Notes under the pieces: model-generated | Told to the model about the DNA's origin: nothing | Databases searched by the model: none | Seen by the model: only the letters and a program-made list of their open reading frames with translations | Translations under genes and position numbers: made by a program | Shown here: one piece after another, positions 6,085 through 8,648 of the stretch | How positions within the stretch are numbered: the stretch's first letter is position 1 | Layout: every line of letters begins with the position of its first letter | Assembly (NCBI GenBank): GCA_019246375.1 | Contig: JAFAQO010000384.1 | Span: 1-8,648, forward strand | DNA length: 8,648 nt | Direction: 5' to 3' | Source: Mycobacterium sp. | GTDB taxonomy: Bacteria; Actinomycetota; Actinomycetes; Mycobacteriales; Mycobacteriaceae

Positions 6085-6945
6085 TCACTGCCCCCGGATG
6101 GGCGTCGCTTCTACTCGCACGTTTTCCAGCTCGAGCACTTCAACAAGCTGAGCGACGAGGCACTGGTCGGTTCGTAGGATCACCTTGCGCCGTTCGGCGC
6201 GGGCCCGTTCGTCAAGCTCGAGGAGTTGACGGTGGGTGACAAAGTCCAACCCATATGCGTCGACGATCAGCTCGTCACCTGGCGCCAGCGGCCAGATCCT
6301 TTGCAGCGAGGCGCTGAACGCGTCAGCGTCGGCCGAATCGATTTCACCGGCGAGCGCAAAACCCGCGTCCTGCTGCGGGTAGAGCCGAAAGCCCACCACA
6401 CCCTTGCCCACAACGGGATGCAGGCAAATCATCTCCTTCGCGGCCGGGCCCAGACGAGAGACGTCATAGGCGCACAGGGCTGAAGCCGGCAATACCGACA
6501 TGGTCTTCTCGACGAGGTACTCCAGGCGGGCGAGCGCATCGCGCTGCTTGGTTGTGACCGCTGCGACCGTCCCGTCGACCACGGCCCGAAAAGCAGGGCA
6601 GCCACTTGCCAGCAACTGCTCGAACCTCGCGACGCCCTTGGCCACCGTGGCCTCCGGGTCCACGACTTCGCTACCGGGGACAAAGGTGTAGTAATCGTCC
6701 GGTTGCGCCGCCAGAATTTGACGGGACTTCACCGCCTCGCCGAAACCCAGGGCTGCCAATTCGGCACGTAACGCTGCCCGGCTGCCAGCACCGACATAGA
6801 GGATCCACTCGTTGCTCGCCAGGCCATCGGCGATGTACTCGGCGGCGCGCGCGCAGAACTCCGCCCGATCGCGATATCCCCACCCGAGGTGCGCGAACGG
6901 GATCAAGCCTGCCGCGGAAGAAACCAGGCCATGCTGTCGGATCAC
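6085..6945 (-). CDS. MEDS-STAS sensory protein (anti-anti-sigma-like)
   Basis: 286 residues from GTG 6943-6945, which overlaps the stop of the MEDS-HATPase gene as GTGA, with GAGG just upstream; this tight coupling makes a longer form starting at 7158 unlikely. Residues 15-178 form a MEDS domain, the predicted sensory domain of the DcmR type: conserved His19, the PDDYYTF block (82-88), LPASALCAYDVSRL (152-165) and CLHP (174-177). Residues about 185-282 form a STAS domain, the fold of anti-sigma-factor antagonists: GFALAGEIDSADADAF (195-210), ELIVDAYGLDFVTHRQLLEL (225-244). At the position of the normally phosphorylated Ser (DSSG in SpoIIAA) it has THRQ (237-240), so ordinary serine phosphorylation is not expected there. 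The expected partner is the kinase-like protein encoded upstream. The ligand is unknown. Confidence 0.82.
   Translation of the reverse strand: MIRQHGLVSSAAGLIPFAHLGWGYRDRAEFCARAAEYIADGLASNEWILYVGAGSRAALRAELAALGFGEAVKSRQILAAQPDDYYTFVPGSEVVDPEATVAKGVARFEQLLASGCPAFRAVVDGTVAAVTTKQRDALARLEYLVEKTMSVLPASALCAYDVSRLGPAAKEMICLHPVVGKGVVGFRLYPQQDAGFALAGEIDSADADAFSASLQRIWPLAPGDELIVDAYGLDFVTHRQLLELDERARAERRKVILRTDQCLVAQLVEVLELENVRVEATPIRGQ
6942..6945 (-). other. Four-base stop/start overlap (GTGA)
   Basis: The TGA of the MEDS-HATPase gene and the GTG of the MEDS-STAS gene share bases, with GAGG (6950-6953) a few bases upstream. This implies translational coupling and a fixed ratio of kinase-like protein to STAS partner, usual for partner-switching pairs. 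Confidence 0.7.
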
Positions 6946-7892
6946 GGGACCTCGTTCGCGAACCGGTCGAGCCGCACATAAGCATGAATTGTCGTGCCGA
7001 CCTCTGAGGTGTAAGTGCGCACCAAATCCGCCACCGCGTTGACCACGAACAATCCAGACGCGCCGGGTCGGCGTCCGGCCAGTGGATCCGCCAACTGCCC
7101 GATGTCGCGTGCCTCGCACACCAGATATCCATCCTGGTGCCAAAACGCGAGCCGACAAACCCCGCCGGTATGACGCAGGCTGTTGGTCGCCAGCTCGGTG
7201 ACGATCAGTTGCAGGTCGGCGACTCTGCCACCGGACATGCCGAGTAACCGGGCGTATCGGGAACCGTATCGGCGGGCACCACTGAGGTCGGCCAGCTCGC
7301 AGACGGTGTAGGTGACCGCGACGGGGCTGGTGGTCAGCGGTTCATTGCTGTGCCGAAGGGCGACGTCGATCGCGTATTCCGGATTGTGCTTGTGCGATCC
7401 GTCGCGCCAGATCACCGGATGGGTGAGGCGGGCGTCGGCAAGCACGCTGTCTGCCAGTTCCGAGGCGTTATACGGGCACAGACCGGTTACGTCGTGCCCG
7501 GCAAGCGCGAGGTTGAACAACGCTTCGTGCTGCACACAGGCGGGATACTCGGCCTCGGTGCGGCCCGGCCAGACCGGTTCACCTATCATTCGCACCGGCC
7601 GGTTGGGGTGTTGCCGCACGAAGCTGCCGGCCATCCCGAGAAGTCGCCCCGGGTTGCGGCCCGCCTCAGTGATATCGCACATGATCAAGTTCTCAGTCAC
7701 ATCCTTGGCTGCCGCATCCAGCCCGTCGCGCAGCAGCGCGATGTTCTTCGCCGGCACTGACACCAGCACCGGCTCATCCACACTCAACCATTCACAGATG
7801 AGCGGCACCAGCGAATCAACATATTCGCGCTCTGACCGGTAAAAGAGCGCGGAATGCACCAAGCTGTGCTCGGTCTGCCTCGTCATCGTCAT
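6942..7892 (-). CDS. MEDS-HATPase protein, RsbA/RsbW-like anti-sigma regulator
   Basis: 316 residues from ATG 7890-7892. Residues about 9-180 are a MEDS sensory domain: HSALFYRS (13-20), EPVLVSVP (40-47), the GEPVWPGRT block (104-112), LCPYNASEL (138-146), and HP (158-159). Residues about 195-310 are a GHKL ATPase of the anti-sigma/serine-kinase type: N-box LIVTELATNSLRHTGG (229-244) with Glu233 and Asn237, ARDIGQLADP (261-270) with Asp263, the glycine loop GASGLFVVNAVADLV (277-291), and a final GTTIHAYVRL strand (299-308). There is no histidine phosphoacceptor domain, so this is not a two-component kinase; it should bind or phosphorylate a STAS protein, or bind a sigma factor directly. The start is uncertain: GTG 7946 would add 18 residues, and ATG 7886 would remove two. 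Its TGA overlaps the next gene's GTG. It lies between two MEDS-STAS genes on the same strand. Confidence 0.82.
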   Translation of the reverse strand: MTMTRQTEHSLVHSALFYRSEREYVDSLVPLICEWLSVDEPVLVSVPAKNIALLRDGLDAAAKDVTENLIMCDITEAGRNPGRLLGMAGSFVRQHPNRPVRMIGEPVWPGRTEAEYPACVQHEALFNLALAGHDVTGLCPYNASELADSVLADARLTHPVIWRDGSHKHNPEYAIDVALRHSNEPLTTSPVAVTYTVCELADLSGARRYGSRYARLLGMSGGRVADLQLIVTELATNSLRHTGGVCRLAFWHQDGYLVCEARDIGQLADPLAGRRPGASGLFVVNAVADLVRTYTSEVGTTIHAYVRLDRFANEVP

Positions 7893-7967
7893 GTCAACGG
7901 CTGTATTCCCAACCTGGCCCGTTGTCGGTAGGCCGCATTCATGCACCGGTACGAACCCGAGGCTTAA

Positions 7968-7993
7968 GTACCCATCCGCTAGGGAGTCAAATC
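7968..7993 (-). promoter_or_regulatory. Candidate SigF-like promoter upstream of the MEDS-HATPase gene
   Basis: On the minus strand ATTT (7989-7992, within GATTTGA) is followed after 15 bases by GGGTAC (7968-7973). The mycobacterial SigF consensus is about GTTT-N15-17-GGGTAT, so each box has one mismatch. A perfect GTTTGA also sits at 7992-7997, but with a spacer of 20. The predicted leader to ATG 7892 is roughly 70 bases. TACTTA within the same stretch could instead be a weak SigA -10. Confidence 0.35.
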
Positions 7994-8003
7994 AAACCCG
8001 GCG

Positions 8004-8648
8004 CTATTGCGGCACCCGCACCGGTAACGCCGCCTGCAGGCGTACATTCGTCAGTTCCAGCAGTTCAGTTAGCCGGACGACGATGGGCTGGTCAGTTCGC
8101 AGCAACACGTCACGCTGCTCGGCCCGGGCGAGCTTGTCCAGCATGTAGAGCTCATGGTGAGTGATGAAGTTCAAATCCCGCACGTCGATGACCAGCGTGC
8201 CGGGCTCCTGCAGCTGCCAGACCCGCTCCAGCGTGGTGACGAACACCTCGTTGTCGTTGGCGTCGATCTCGCCCGCCAACACGAAGCCGGCGTCCGGTTC
8301 GGCGAAGAGCCGGAAGCCAACGGCACCCTCTGCTACGAACGGGTGCAGACATGTCAGCTCGTTTGCGGCGTTGCCGATGGTGCTCACGCTGTAGGCGCAC
8401 AGCGTCGACGACGGCAAGACCGCCATCTGCTGGTCAATGAGGTACTCGAAGCGCGCGCCGGCATCGAGTTGCTCGGGTGTGCGCACCACGGTCGTTCCGT
8501 CAATTACCGCACGCAAGCCGCTGTAGCCGTCGGTAAGCGCCTGCTCAGTGGCCGCGACAAACTCGGCGACAGTGGACTCCGCATCCACCGTGTCGCTGTC
8601 GCGGTTGAACTCGTAGAAATCGTCTATCGGCGTCACCCGGATGCGCCC
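8004..8648 (-). CDS. MEDS-STAS sensory protein, paralogue (5' truncated)
   Basis: The frame is open to the right edge of the window, so the N-terminus is missing; 215 codons including the TAG stop (8004-8006) are present. The GTG at 8636 is internal by comparison with the paralogue at 6085-6945, and the true start lies outside. Counting from that GTG, the end of the MEDS domain is visible: DDFYEF (5-10), LRAVIDGTTVV (41-51), ARFEYLID (61-68), LPSSTLCAYSVS (74-85), CLHP (96-99). A STAS domain follows (about 106-205): GFVLAGEIDANDNEVF (117-132), TLVIDVRDLNFITHHELYML (147-166), VLLRTDQP (177-184). Where classical anti-sigma antagonists have the phosphorylated Ser in DSSG, this has THHE (159-162). 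It aligns nearly residue for residue with the other MEDS-STAS protein. It is separated from the MEDS-HATPase gene by about 110 bases holding a promoter candidate. Confidence 0.8.
   Translation of the reverse strand, partial: GRIRVTPIDDFYEFNRDSDTVDAESTVAEFVAATEQALTDGYSGLRAVIDGTTVVRTPEQLDAGARFEYLIDQQMAVLPSSTLCAYSVSTIGNAANELTCLHPFVAEGAVGFRLFAEPDAGFVLAGEIDANDNEVFVTTLERVWQLQEPGTLVIDVRDLNFITHHELYMLDKLARAEQRDVLLRTDQPIVVRLTELLELTNVRLQAALPVRVPQ

Noticed and set aside
5120..6151. A 343-residue plus-strand open frame opposite lpqL
   Set aside because: It is rich in Arg, His, Gly and Val with no domain pattern, and lies over a gene with a full set of M28 active-site residues. Long antisense frames are common in GC-rich DNA.
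6946..7158. A 71-residue N-terminal extension of the MEDS-STAS protein at 6085-6945
   Set aside because: It would lie within the HATPase-coding part of the preceding gene, reads as Arg/Gly-rich sequence, and the GTGA overlap with GAGG upstream gives a better start.
7893..7946. An 18-residue extension of the MEDS-HATPase protein from GTG 7946
   Set aside because: No ribosome site before it, and the added residues do not resemble the start of a MEDS domain. It cannot be excluded, because the Shine-Dalgarno of ATG 7892 is also poor.
7948..7972. GGTAC/GTACC inverted repeat upstream of the MEDS-HATPase gene as an operator
   Set aside because: Only five base pairs with a 15-base loop, within what is expected by chance.
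1..8648. CRISPR arrays, tRNA or rRNA genes, insertion sequences, attachment sites
   Set aside because: Reading through the window showed no regularly spaced repeats, cloverleaf-like sequence, transposase or integrase motifs, or terminal inverted repeats.

Overview
The window looks like chromosomal DNA of a Mycobacterium species. It is GC-rich and uses many GTG starts. It has mycobacterial promoter features: TANNNT -10 boxes 7-8 nt before a start codon, suggesting leaderless transcription. Its lipoprotein aminopeptidase closely resembles what I remember of M. tuberculosis LpqL (Rv0418). The species cannot be fixed by eye. No tRNA, rRNA, CRISPR array, insertion sequence or phage gene was seen.

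Left part, plus strand (1-2691). The C-terminal tail of an unidentified membrane protein is followed by a DUF2236/MpaB-family putative oxygenase. Next comes a small two-helix membrane protein gene that appears broken by an in-frame TAG and a frameshift. A hairpin follows this remnant. Beyond it is a two-gene unit, a MarR-family regulator and an F420-dependent LLM-class oxidoreductase, with a perfect palindrome in front of the regulator that could be its operator.

Middle, plus strand (2692-4481). A small polytopic membrane protein carries the Ser/His/Asp/His/His pattern of the CREST (alkaline-ceramidase-like) superfamily and probably has a leaderless mRNA. After a 230-nt gap comes a cation diffusion facilitator with an HD-HD metal site, pointing to zinc efflux.

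Right part, minus strand (4532-8648). Reading in transcription order from the right edge: a MEDS-STAS protein (5' end outside the window), a MEDS-HATPase (RsbW/RsbA-like anti-sigma or serine-kinase) protein, a second MEDS-STAS protein overlapping it by four bases, then lpqL, a secreted M28 aminopeptidase lipoprotein with its own candidate leaderless promoter. The three MEDS proteins look like a duplicated partner-switching module in which both the kinase-like partner and the STAS partners carry the same sensory domain. The STAS domains have lost the usual phosphorylated serine. A SigF-like promoter may precede the kinase-like gene. No sigma factor is visible in the window, so the output of the module is unknown.
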